Part shown: positions 1 to 7,100 of the stretch, in pieces
Position numbering within the stretch: the first letter of the stretch is position 1
How the letters are laid out: every line of letters starts with the position of its first letter
Assembly (NCBI GenBank): GCA_017536845.1
Contig: JAFWCP010000511.1
Coordinates: 1 to 11,824, forward strand
Length of the DNA stretch: 11,824 nt
Direction of reading: 5' to 3'
Source of the DNA: Solobacterium sp.
GTDB taxonomy: Bacteria; Bacillota_I; Bacilli_A; Erysipelotrichales; Erysipelotrichaceae
Position numbers and translations under genes: made by a program
The notes under the pieces: model-generated
Told to the model about the DNA's origin: nothing
The model's input: the letters and a program-made list of their open reading frames with translations, nothing else
The model's database searches: none

Positions 1-1732
1 TGCCCATCTTGATGCCGTTGGAGCCAAGGATCATGCCCTGGTGGACGAGTTTGGCAAACGGTTCTTTCACCGGCACAAGCCCCTTGTCATACAGGAAGTT
101 GTTCCACATGCGGCTGTAAAGCAGGTGGCCGACCGCGTGCTCCGGACCGCCGACATACAGGTCGACTGGCATCCAGTGCTTTAAGAGTTCGTAATCCGCA
201 AACATCTTATCGTTATCGGGGTCAATATAACGCAGGAAGTACCAGCTTGAGCCGGCCGAGCCGGGCATCGTGCTTGTTTCGCGCTTACCCTTGCGGCCGT
301 CGATTTCGACGTTGACCCAGTCAGTTGCCTTATCCAGCGGGGATGCCCCGGACTTTGAAGGCTTGTAGTCATCGAGTTCCGGCAGGATCAGCGGCAGCTG
401 TTCCAGCGGCAGAGCAACCATATCGTCGTTATCGAAATGAACAACCGGGATCGGCTCGCCCCAGTAACGCTGACGGGCGAAGATCCACTCGCGCAGACGG
501 TAGTTGACCTTTTCCTTGCCGAGGCCTCTTTCCTCAAGCCAGGCGATCATGGTATGGATGGCATCTTCCTTGTTCATGCCGTTGATGAAGCCGGAGTTGA
601 TGTGCAGGCCGTCGTCGACATAGGCTTCCACGCTGACGTCGCCGCCTTCGAGCACCGGGATGATCTCCAGGTTGAACTTCTTTGCGAATTCATAGTCACG
701 GGTATCATGGGCAGGAACCGCCATGATGGCGCCGGTGCCGTAGGTGGCAAGGACGTAGTCGGAAATCCAGATCGGGATCTTCTTGTCATTGACCGGATTG
801 ACAGCGTAAGCGCCGGTGAAGACACCGGTCTTGTCCTTGTTGAGTTCGGTTCTTTCAAGATCGCTCTTGGTCGCGCACTGCTTCACGTAGGCTTCTACCG
901 CCTCTTTGCATTCCGGCGCCGTGATCTTTTCGACAAGCCTGTGTTCCGGTGCCAGGACACAGTAGGTTGCGCCGAACAGGGTATCGCAGCGGGTTGTAAA
1001 GACGGTGAACTCATCATCGGTGCCGTCTACCTTGAAGGTGACATGGGCGCCGTATGAGCGGCCGATCCAGTTGCGCTGCATTTCCTTTGTGCTCTCCGGC
1101 CAGTCGATTTCATCGAGGCCTTCCAGCAGGCGGTCTGCATACTTGACGATGTCGATGACCCACTGCTTCATGTTCTTGCGGACAACCGGGAAGCCGCCGC
1201 GTTCCGACTTGCCGTCGATGATTTCGTCGTTGGCAAGGACGGTGCCGAGTTCTTCGCACCAGTTGACCGGCATGTCGACGCACTTGGCCAGGCCGTCTTC
1301 AAACAGGAGCTTGAAGATGTACTGCGTCCACTTGTAATACGAAGGATCGCAGGTCGAGATCAGTCTGTCCCAGTCGTAGGAGAAACCGATGTTCTTGAGC
1401 TGATGCAGGAAGATTTCGATGTTCTTCTTCGTAAAGCCGTCCGGATGATTGCCGGTATTGATGGCGTACTGTTCCGCCGGCAGGCCGAAGGAATCAAATC
1501 CCATCGGGTGCAGGACGTTGTACCCTTCCATTCTCTTCTTTCTTGAGACGATGTCTGTTGCCGTATAGCCTTCCGGGTGGCCGACATGCAGGCCGGCTCC
1601 GCTGGGATACGGGAACATATCGAGCGCATAGAACTTGGGTTTCGAGAAATCCCTGATATCGGTTTTGAATGTCTTGTTCTCTTCCCAGTAACGGCGCCAT
1701 TTCGCTTCCACTTCCTTGTGATTGTAAGCCAT
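1..1732 (-). CDS. leuS: Leucyl-tRNA synthetase (LeuRS), 5' part of gene, C-terminus outside window
   Basis: Class I aminoacyl-tRNA synthetase that charges tRNA-Leu in the cytoplasm. Translating the minus strand from ATG at 1730-1732 gives 577 codons before the left edge. Visible landmarks are [17 protein letters not shown] near residue 40 (the HIGH signature as HVGH), [13 protein letters not shown] and [16 protein letters not shown] of the CP1 editing domain, [25 protein letters not shown] and [16 protein letters not shown]. The frame leaves the window at Lys575-Met576-Gly577, where KMSKS is expected, so about the last 230 residues of a usual ~805-residue protein are missing here. The start is fixed by AGGAGG at 1739-1744, six bases upstream. 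Expression is under the T-box leader immediately upstream. The third signature residue appears to be Gly rather than Ser. Identification is very secure. Confidence 0.97.
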   Translation of the reverse strand, partial: MAYNHKEVEAKWRRYWEENKTFKTDIRDFSKPKFYALDMFPYPSGAGLHVGHPEGYTATDIVSRKKRMEGYNVLHPMGFDSFGLPAEQYAINTGNHPDGFTKKNIEIFLHQLKNIGFSYDWDRLISTCDPSYYKWTQYIFKLLFEDGLAKCVDMPVNWCEELGTVLANDEIIDGKSERGGFPVVRKNMKQWVIDIVKYADRLLEGLDEIDWPESTKEMQRNWIGRSYGAHVTFKVDGTDDEFTVFTTRCDTLFGATYCVLAPEHRLVEKITAPECKEAVEAYVKQCATKSDLERTELNKDKTGVFTGAYAVNPVNDKKIPIWISDYVLATYGTGAIMAVPAHDTRDYEFAKKFNLEIIPVLEGGDVSVEAYVDDGLHINSGFINGMNKEDAIHTMIAWLEERGLGKEKVNYRLREWIFARQRYWGEPIPVVHFDNDDMVALPLEQLPLILPELDDYKPSKSGASPLDKATDWVNVEIDGRKGKRETSTMPGSAGSSWYFLRYIDPDNDKMFADYELLKHWMPVDLYVGGPEHAVGHLLYSRMWNNFLYDKGLVPVKEPFAKLVHQGMILGSNGIKMG

Positions 1733-1744
1733 GTATTCCCTCCT

Positions 1745-1959
1745 TCACAAATATAAAACGTCCTTGTCTAAGGACGTTATTCACGCGGTACCACCTTAGT
1801 TCATGATGAATTCCATGCATCATGCGCTTGTTCCGGTTTAACGCACCGGGGACGTCCGCTAAGAAGCTGAGTCACCGCTTTCTTCCGTAACGGGTTTCAC
1901 CTGCCCCCGTCTCTCTGCAACGTCTGTTGTCGGCTACTGGTCTTCCTCAGACACGGTGC
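1745..1959 (-). promoter_or_regulatory. T-box riboswitch leader of leuS (specifier CTC, Leu)
   Basis: This untranslated leader binds uncharged tRNA-Leu and switches between terminator and antiterminator. Reading the minus strand, the T-box core AAGGTGGTACCGCG lies at 1797-1784. The specifier codon CTC is at 1871-1869 and is followed by a purine, as expected. It sits in an internal loop opposite AGTA (1938-1935), and the loop is closed by AGGAAG (1947-1942) pairing with CTTCTT (1866-1861). A stem-III-like hairpin pairs CATGATG (1824-1818) with CATCATG (1808-1802). In the antiterminator, TAAGG (1798-1794) pairs with CCTTA (1773-1769), which competes with the terminator stem. The Leu specifier matches the downstream gene. 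The 5' end is inferred from the promoter. Confidence 0.95.
1750..1778 (-). terminator. T-box-controlled intrinsic terminator in the leuS leader
   Basis: On the minus strand AACGTCCTT, loop AGAC, AAGGACGTT form a perfect 9-bp stem followed by TTATATTT. The 5' arm also pairs with the T-box sequence, so formation of this hairpin depends on the tRNA-Leu charging state. It lies just upstream of the leuS ribosome binding site. Confidence 0.93.
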
Positions 1960-1963
1960 AACT

Positions 1964-1991
1964 ATCATAGCACAAACGGATTCGTTTTCAA
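1964..1991 (-). promoter_or_regulatory. Promoter of leuS
   Basis: The minus strand shows TTGAAA (1991-1986), a 16-bp spacer and TATGAT (1969-1964), with TGC directly before the -10, giving an extended -10. Initiation near 1957-1959 would place the complete T-box Stem I in the transcript. The -35 begins only 5 bp after the stop codon of the upstream HAD-like gene, and I see no terminator in between. Confidence 0.8.
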
Positions 1992-1996
1992 AAAGA

Positions 1997-2761
1997 TTAT
2001 TTCGATAGTCCGTAAAGATCCTCAACAAAATAGGTAGGATAATTGATCTGGGTGATGCCGGACTCTTCCAGATCCCGGCCCAGCGAGACGTATATGGTCT
2101 CGATGCCGACATTCTTGGCCGGCAGGATGTCACGTTCGATATCCATGCCGACAACAACAGCATCTTCCGGCGCAAAGGACATATAACGGATCGCCATCCG
2201 CAGCAGTTCTTCCGAACCCATGCCGAAATGGATGGCCTTGACGCCGGAAGCATATTCCAGCATCTTGATGACGGCGCCGTTGCCGATATCGAGATCGCCA
2301 TGATGGTACTGAATCCGGCGGTCATCGGTGGAAAACAGCAGGGCGCCTTTATGAAGGGCGTTGAGCGCATCGCAGTAGTCCTGATAGGTCAGGTTGGTAT
2401 TCATGCCGACAAACAGGATATCCGGCGCGGTCCGGCTGACTTCAAAGTGAACTTCCTGCAGGGTGTTGCGCAGGCCGCTGCCGCCCATGCACATGATGCG
2501 GGTTTTGTCCGGCATGCGCATGGCAGCGTAGTCCACTGCTGCCATGACGCTGGTATAAATCCGGCGCGGGTCAATCGTATCAAAGCCGATCTGGCCCATA
2601 AGCTCGGCCATCCGCTCACGCCGCTTGGCGCTGTGCTCGGTGATGATCACATACGGGATGCCGAGTTCCTTCAGACGGCTGATGAAAGTGACCGCACCGC
2701 TGCGCGGACCGTTTTCATCAACCAGGACGTCATACGGTATCAGATATTTCTTATTGATCAT
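1997..2761 (-). CDS. HAD-IIA (NagD/YutF-like) family protein with degenerate catalytic motifs
   Basis: The 254-residue product follows the HAD subclass IIA layout: a Rossmann-like core split by a C2 cap that contains LFVGMNTNLTYQDY and GDLDIGNGAVIKMLEY (residues ~116-170). Active relatives dephosphorylate small sugar or nucleotide phosphates. The expected DxDGT motif reads P9-Y-D-V-L, so the nucleophilic Asp is Pro. Motif II keeps Thr41 (IITEHS). The usual GKP lysine position reads G180-M-G. The GDxxxTD motif reads G205-M-D-I-E-R-D. The protein is therefore probably not a phosphatase and may bind a ligand or partner. The start at 2759-2761 is supported by AGAGG at 2771-2775; the open frame continues upstream without support and would run into the divergent gene. 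It lies just upstream of leuS. Family assignment is confident, function unknown. Confidence 0.85.
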   Translation of the reverse strand: MINKKYLIPYDVLVDENGPRSGAVTFISRLKELGIPYVIITEHSAKRRERMAELMGQIGFDTIDPRRIYTSVMAAVDYAAMRMPDKTRIMCMGGSGLRNTLQEVHFEVSRTAPDILFVGMNTNLTYQDYCDALNALHKGALLFSTDDRRIQYHHGDLDIGNGAVIKMLEYASGVKAIHFGMGSEELLRMAIRYMSFAPEDAVVVGMDIERDILPAKNVGIETIYVSLGRDLEESGITQINYPTYFVEDLYGLSK

Positions 2762-2781
2762 TTTGCGTTTCCTCTTTTTGT

Positions 2782-2816
2782 ATTTTATCACGAGAGAGGA
2801 AATACTGTGATATGAT
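2782..2816. promoter_or_regulatory. Overlapping divergent promoters between the HAD-like and phosphoesterase genes
   Basis: Only 78 bp separate the two start codons. On the plus strand TGATATGAT (-10 at 2811-2816) is an extended -10 for the phosphoesterase gene. On the minus strand TGATAAAAT (-10 at 2787-2782) is an extended -10 for the HAD-like gene. Neither has a convincing -35. The inner halves form a perfect dyad, TATCAC at 2786-2791 and GTGATA at 2807-2812, so the two -10 elements are mirror images and would compete for the same face of DNA. Promoter calls are by eye. Confidence 0.5.
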
Positions 2817-2839
2817 TTTAGGCGGAATTGAGGTGAACG

Positions 2840-3691
2840 ATGAAAATATTCTACAAACTGATGCTTGTGATCAGCCTGATCATTGCCCTTCTCGGGTTCG
2901 GCGTCTTTGCGGCCTACAACATTTTCCCCTCGCAGTTTACGATCCGCTATGAAAATCTGACCGCCGAGGCGATCCCGGCCCAGATGGAAGATATCAAGAT
3001 TCTTTTTTTCTCTGACCTGGAATACGGAACCTTCATGAACAGCAGCCGGCTTCTGCGGCTGGTTGATGCCATCAACGCAAGTGCCCCGGACATCGTCATC
3101 TTCGGCGGTGACCTGTATGATGAGAGTGCCTATGTGACCACGGAAACCACGGCCGTGATTTCCGATGCCTTCAGGAAGATTGATGCCCCGCTGGGCAAAT
3201 TCGCGGTTTACGGCGACAATGACCATGAAAGCGACCATACCCTCAGCATGGTCCGCCAGGCTCTGGTCAATGCGGATTTTGAAGTTCTGAACAACACTTC
3301 CGTCTCCATCCACAACCGCAGTTCAAAAGGCATCTTCTTAGTCGGGCTGGACAGCGAATACAAAGGTTCCATTGATATGGAGAGCGCCTATGAAGCAGTT
3401 TCCGGCGATGCCTATGTCATCACCGTCTGCCACACCCCCGACACCGCTGACCGGGTTCCCGCCGACCTGACGGATTACTTCCTGGCCGGCCACAGCCACG
3501 GCGGGCAGGCCTGGTTCGGCTTCCAGGTCTTCTACTCCCCGCCCTTTGCCAGGAAATATCTGCGGGGAAAGCATATCATCAATGATGCCTTCACGCTGGA
3601 TATCACGTCCGGCACCGGCACCACCGGTGAAGATGTCCGCTTCTTCACCAACGCCGAAGCCGTCGTCTACCGCCTTCACAACGCCCGCTGA
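2840..3691 (+). CDS. Membrane-anchored calcineurin-like metallophosphoesterase (YkuE/YaeI-like) with variant motifs
   Basis: The 283-residue protein has Lys2 and Lys6, then one hydrophobic segment (about residues 7-28), then a soluble domain predicted to lie outside the membrane. The domain follows the calcineurin-like phosphoesterase order: FFSDLEYG (57-63), FGGDLYD (88-94), VYGDNDHE (123-130), CHTPD (197-201) and AGHSHGGQ (216-223). Family members use two metal ions to hydrolyse phosphodiesters or phosphomonoesters; YkuE/YaeI types act at the envelope or on lipid substrates. Two motifs deviate: DxH is D59-L-E61 and GNHD is G125-D-N-D128. Asp91, His198, His218 and His220 are kept, so metal binding remains possible. 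GAGGTGA at 2830-2836 supports the start. It is transcribed alone and ends in its own terminator. The substrate cannot be read from the sequence. Confidence 0.88.
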   Translation: MKIFYKLMLVISLIIALLGFGVFAAYNIFPSQFTIRYENLTAEAIPAQMEDIKILFFSDLEYGTFMNSSRLLRLVDAINASAPDIVIFGGDLYDESAYVTTETTAVISDAFRKIDAPLGKFAVYGDNDHESDHTLSMVRQALVNADFEVLNNTSVSIHNRSSKGIFLVGLDSEYKGSIDMESAYEAVSGDAYVITVCHTPDTADRVPADLTDYFLAGHSHGGQAWFGFQVFYSPPFARKYLRGKHIINDAFTLDITSGTGTTGEDVRFFTNAEAVVYRLHNAR

Positions 3692-3709
3692 ACACAGCGG
3701 GTTTTCTGT
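3684..3709 (+). terminator. Intrinsic terminator of the phosphoesterase gene
   Basis: CCCGCTG (3684-3690), loop AACA, CAGCGGG (3695-3701) make a perfect 7-bp GC-rich stem followed by TTTTCTGT. The stop codon TGA (3689-3691) lies inside the stem, so the last codons are part of the terminator. Confidence 0.9.
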
Positions 3710-3711
3710 AT

Positions 3712-3737
3712 CCAAAAAGGATGCTTTTCAGCATCCT
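3712..3737 (-). terminator. Intrinsic terminator of the dnaE operon
   Basis: On the minus strand AGGATGCT (3737-3730), a GAAA loop and AGCATCCT (3725-3718) form a perfect 8-bp stem followed by a T run (3718-3714). It starts at the last base of the stop codon of the M20-like gene and stands tail to tail with the plus-strand terminator. Confidence 0.9.
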
Positions 3738-5002
3738 CATTCAATCAGGCCAAGATAGAAACTGATCATCGCATTGATTGATTTTTCCCTCTCATAGAGA
3801 TAGACCGGGGAGAAGGTATAGACAGTCAGGTTCGACCAGAGGGTATCACCTTTGGTCAGCACCGGCACCAGGGCATCGGTGCGGAAGCTTTCCTTCACTG
3901 CTTTTTCCATCAGTTTATAGAACTCAGTATCGGTCGGAGCCAGAGAGGAACCCGGCCTCTCCATGATCTTTGCGATCTTGAATTCCGTCTGGTCGGTGGA
4001 AGCCAGGATCGCGTTGGCGGTTTCATCCAGCTGCTCGCCGTTCATGGCGTTGATTTCGATCATGTAGAATTCCTTCTTCTGGGCGATGCGGATATCCGGA
4101 TAGAACCAGCTGTGGACGGTTGCGGAAGCATCAAGAAGGTCATCCAGCGCCCGGTCCCTGCGCAGCATCATGTGCATTTTCTTTTTCTGGTCCATGCTGC
4201 CCTTGACAAGGTTCACCGCCTGGTCAGCGACCGAAGTCACCATCGGGTCAACCAGTTCTTCGACGGCCAGGGTGCCCAGCCATTTGCGGGCAGTCTGGTT
4301 TTTGGAGACGGCCAGGCGCATGCAGGGCCGGCGGCCGATGCCGACAAGGGCAAAGTCATGGCCGTTGGCAAACAGCTGCTCAATGCCGCAGCCTTCTTCG
4401 ATGATGGCATCCGGCACCACCGCATTGGTGCGGAAATATTCCAGGGTCTGGGTCCGGCAGGCCGCTGCGGCTTCGCTGCTGCTGACCATCATATAGACAT
4501 CGGTATTGGGAACGATGTTCATTTCCCGTACCCTTTCCCCTGTCTGCATCAGGATCCGGAAGATCTCATCCGAGGATACGACAAACAGCAGCGTACGCGT
4601 CTTTTTCGTCAGTCCGGCCCAGTGCATTAGCATTCCGCCTCTTAACGGGATCTGTGTCCAGGTGATGCGGGCCAGAGGCCATTGGATGTCAATCACCCTG
4701 ACCAGCCGTTCCAGGGTTTCCTTCTCCCTTACCGCCTCGATGTTTTCGGTTCTTTCGACCATCTGGAACGTCTGCGAATCTTCCTGCGCGGGCTGAGGCT
4801 GAACGGGTTCCGGTTCCGGCGGGACAGGCGGTTCGGGCTCCTCTTCCTGGGCAAAGTTCTGGGCAAGGACCTTTTCCTCGTCGCTGACCGGCTTCTTTGC
4901 CGGGCTGACTCTGACCTTCCGGTTGGTCATGACCAGGATCGCAATCATCGCCACCATGATGACCAGCACAAGCACCAGCAGGATCATATACACGAATTTC
5001 AT
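3737..5002 (-). CDS. Membrane-anchored M20-peptidase-like pseudoenzyme (predicted inactive)
   Basis: The 421-residue protein has one N-terminal transmembrane segment (about 4-25), a basic flank (NRKVRV), an acidic Pro/Glu-rich linker (53-72) and a domain that I align by eye with the carboxypeptidase-S/PM20D1 branch of M20 peptidases. Shared architecture includes TRTLLFVV, NTDVYMMV, PDAIIEEGCG, FALVGIG and TVYTFSPVYLYEREKSINAMISFY. Metal ligands are gone: GHxDVVP corresponds to VVSSD (141-145); the stretch with the bridging Asp (GRGTxDxK) seems deleted; DEExGG corresponds to SSSEAAA (174-180); IHGxNE corresponds to SINAM (408-412). Basic residues after the membrane segment suggest the C-terminal domain faces the cytoplasm. 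AGGAGG at 5008-5013 overlaps the stop of trmN6, implying translational coupling. It is last in the dnaE operon. Role unknown; the family call is moderately confident. Confidence 0.7.
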   Translation of the reverse strand: MKFVYMILLVLVLVIMVAMIAILVMTNRKVRVSPAKKPVSDEEKVLAQNFAQEEEPEPPVPPEPEPVQPQPAQEDSQTFQMVERTENIEAVREKETLERLVRVIDIQWPLARITWTQIPLRGGMLMHWAGLTKKTRTLLFVVSSDEIFRILMQTGERVREMNIVPNTDVYMMVSSSEAAAACRTQTLEYFRTNAVVPDAIIEEGCGIEQLFANGHDFALVGIGRRPCMRLAVSKNQTARKWLGTLAVEELVDPMVTSVADQAVNLVKGSMDQKKKMHMMLRRDRALDDLLDASATVHSWFYPDIRIAQKKEFYMIEINAMNGEQLDETANAILASTDQTEFKIAKIMERPGSSLAPTDTEFYKLMEKAVKESFRTDALVPVLTKGDTLWSNLTVYTFSPVYLYEREKSINAMISFYLGLIE

Positions 5003-5011
5003 TTCAACCTC

Positions 5012-5668
5012 CTAAAACGTTTCCCGCCTGTTCAGAAACGCGGGCTTTTCAATTGCAAAGCCACATGTCCCTTTGCGGAATTCCAGAAGCACGCTGCGGG
5101 CTCCCTTTTCTTCACCGGCATAGGCAATGCGCATGCGGGCCGGAGCCATGCCGTTTGCTTCCGCCAGTAAAAGCATACGGGCTGTCTGCTGGTGACGCTG
5201 CACCAGGGCAAACCGGCCGTTTTCCTTTAGCAGCCGCTTCACGCTGGCAAACAGTTCTTCCATCGGCAGGCTTTCGCTGTGGCGGGCGGCCCTGATCAGA
5301 GGGTCTTCGCTCAGCAGTTCCTGCTTTTTCGTTTCAAAATACGGCGGATTGCATACAATCAGGTCAAACCGGCCCTGAAAATCCTGCACCCTTGTCCTCA
5401 CCAGTTCAGCTTCAACGCCGTTTTGTTCCAGATTGAAACGGGCTGCTGCGACAACCTCGTCAAACAGGTCGATGCCGGTCAGGCTTTTCGGTTTCTGCAG
5501 GGCCGCGTACAGCAGCAGCGCCCCGCTGCCGCAGCCGACATCCAGCACGTTGTCACTCCGTTTCACCCTGATGAACTTGCCGAGCAGTTCGGTATCGGAA
5601 TTGAAGTGGTAGATGCCTTCCGGCTGCACCATCGTATACGGCGTACCGTGGAGCCAGTCAGCTTTCAT
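5012..5668 (-). CDS. trmN6: tRNA1(Val) A37 N6-methyltransferase-like protein (TrmN6/YfiC/YabB family)
   Basis: The 218-residue Rossmann-fold SAM-dependent methyltransferase has motif I VLDVGCGSGA at 41-50, an acidic post-motif at TGIDLFDE (64-71) and catalytic NPPYF at 107-111, typical of N6-adenine methyltransferases. The N-terminal VQPEGIYHFNSDTELLGKFI matches the TrmN6/YabB pattern, in which the E. coli enzyme methylates A37 of tRNA-Val. The chosen ATG at 5666-5668 overlaps the end of the sensor kinase by 11 nt; the open frame extends upstream but that part has no domain similarity and overlaps the kinase extensively. The stop TAG at 5012-5014 lies within the ribosome binding site of the next gene. 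The family is clear; the exact tRNA substrate is inferred. Confidence 0.87.
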   Translation of the reverse strand: MKADWLHGTPYTMVQPEGIYHFNSDTELLGKFIRVKRSDNVLDVGCGSGALLLYAALQKPKSLTGIDLFDEVVAAARFNLEQNGVEAELVRTRVQDFQGRFDLIVCNPPYFETKKQELLSEDPLIRAARHSESLPMEELFASVKRLLKENGRFALVQRHQQTARMLLLAEANGMAPARMRIAYAGEEKGARSVLLEFRKGTCGFAIEKPAFLNRRETF

Positions 5669-7100
5669 GGGTTTCCACCATTTCCATATAGAACAAAGAC
5701 CCCTCCCCTTTCTTCGACTGCACGCCATAGGCAAAGCCATGGCTGTCGGCAATCGCCTTGACGATCGCCAGGCCAAGGCCGGTGCTGGTCTGCGAGCGTG
5801 AGAAGGAACGGGAAGACTTCTGGTAACGGTTCCAGATGTAGGGGATCTCGCTTTCATCGATGCCCTCACCCTGGTCTTCCACTTCGATACGTACGGTTTC
5901 CCCGTCATCCTTGGTAAAGCCGCGGATGGTCACCGTCTTGCCTTTCGGGCTGTGCTTGACGGCGTTGGAGAGATAGTTGGTAATGACCCGGGAGATCTGG
6001 ATCTCATCGGCGTAGACGATCAGGCTTTCCGGCAGTTCGATCACAAGCGTCAGCCCGGCTTCCTGAATCATCTTGTCGTCCATTTCGGCAATGTCATAGA
6101 TCAAAGGCACAAGGTCGACATTCTCCCGGTTGAGCCGGATATTGCCCGACTGCATTTTGGCCAGCTCGCTCATATCCTGCACCAGCCGGTCCATGAACTC
6201 GGTTTCCCGGATGATGACAGCCAGGTGCTTCTGCCGCCGGCCCGGGTCATCGCCGGAGATATCCTGGATCATTTCCGCATAGGCCCTGATATCGGTCAGG
6301 GGCGTGCGGATGTCATGCGAGACATTGGCCAGCAGGTCACGGCGCATCTCGTCGATCTTGGAGAGCTGCCCGGCGGCATGGTTCAGGGTATTGGCAAGTT
6401 CCTTGGTTTCATCAAAGCTGCCGCCGTCAAAGCTGACATCATAATCCGCCCGCGACAGCTTGACCGCCTCCTTCTGCATGTTTACGATCGGCTTGGTAAT
6501 GCGCCGGGCAATCCAGAGCGATACCACCGATGCCAGCAGGATGGCCAGCAGCGTATACATGATATACTGGCGGGTGAAAATCGAGACGATTGAATCCACC
6601 GGTTCCAGGGGCGAGTTGACATAAAGATAATAATTGGCGAGCGGTTCGCGGATCAGCCGCCCGTAGAGGATCATCTCCTGCTCGGTAAAAGGGTTGGTCA
6701 GGTTCAGATGCAGCTCGCCGCCGTTTTCTTCCAGAGAGGCTTTCAGAGCGCTGCTGCTGACGGCCGGATCGGCATTGCCGCCAGGCGCATCAAAAATACA
6801 CCCGGCGCCAAGGGCATCCGCCCGGTAGACGGGAAACCCGGCATCGTTGTAAATGACGGCGCAGACATCATTGTCAAACGCCTCTTTCATCGCCTGTTCA
6901 ATACTTGCATCCGTGTTCTCATCAATCAGGCTGTGCTGCAGCACGTCGGCGACAATCGTGACGGCGTTCATCTTCGTATTGCGGAAATACGGGCCGATCA
7001 GCCCGGTCTGCAGAACGCCGATGAATACCGTGATGCCGACCGCGACGGCCATGAACACCAGCCAGAAAGAGAAACGGATGCCGTGCAGCTTAAGCTTCAA
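5658..7100 (-). CDS. Membrane sensor histidine kinase (two-component system)
   Basis: A 480-residue HK. Transmembrane segments at about 10-32 and 178-197 enclose a ~145-residue extracytoplasmic sensor region with no recognised fold. A HAMP linker (198-250) follows, then HisKA with NVSHDIRTPL (phosphoacceptor His262), and HATPase_c with the N box NYLSNAVKHS (375-384), G1 DQGEGID (409-415) and G2 TGLGLAI (440-446). All catalytic motifs are intact. The start codon is TTG (7098-7100), inside the last codons of the response regulator; an in-frame TGA lies a few codons upstream and the next ATG (residue 17) would cut the first membrane helix. It overlaps the regulator by 11 nt and the methyltransferase by 11 nt, so translation is likely coupled. 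It is expected to phosphorylate the adjacent regulator. Stimulus unknown; the cell-envelope class is an inference. Confidence 0.93.
   Translation of the reverse strand: MKLKLHGIRFSFWLVFMAVAVGITVFIGVLQTGLIGPYFRNTKMNAVTIVADVLQHSLIDENTDASIEQAMKEAFDNDVCAVIYNDAGFPVYRADALGAGCIFDAPGGNADPAVSSSALKASLEENGGELHLNLTNPFTEQEMILYGRLIREPLANYYLYVNSPLEPVDSIVSIFTRQYIMYTLLAILLASVVSLWIARRITKPIVNMQKEAVKLSRADYDVSFDGGSFDETKELANTLNHAAGQLSKIDEMRRDLLANVSHDIRTPLTDIRAYAEMIQDISGDDPGRRQKHLAVIIRETEFMDRLVQDMSELAKMQSGNIRLNRENVDLVPLIYDIAEMDDKMIQEAGLTLVIELPESLIVYADEIQISRVITNYLSNAVKHSPKGKTVTIRGFTKDDGETVRIEVEDQGEGIDESEIPYIWNRYQKSSRSFSRSQTSTGLGLAIVKAIADSHGFAYGVQSKKGEGSLFYMEMVETHES

Noticed and set aside
53..72. Check for mobile elements, attachment sites or repeats across the window
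   Set aside because: No transposase, integrase, terminal inverted repeat, direct-repeat array or tRNA gene was seen; all genes except the partial ones at the edges are complete and tightly packed.
437..1057. Plus-strand open frame of 206 codons
   Set aside because: It is a shadow of leuS, which is intact and conserved on the other strand over the whole interval.
2228..2815. Plus-strand open frame of 195 codons
   Set aside because: It is antisense to the HAD-like gene, has no recognisable domain, and follows the third-position GC pattern of that gene.
2762..3313. Long N-terminal extension of the HAD-like reading frame
   Set aside because: It runs antisense through the phosphoesterase gene, has no HAD similarity, and the ATG at 2759-2761 has its own ribosome binding site and begins exactly where the fold begins.
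5669..5908. N-terminal extension of the methyltransferase frame
   Set aside because: It lies out of frame within the kinase ATPase domain, is rich in Arg, Pro and Ala as shadow frames are, and has no methyltransferase features.
5952..6593. Plus-strand open frame of 213 codons
   Set aside because: It is antisense to the sensor kinase, whose motifs are intact; no domain or ribosome binding site supports it.
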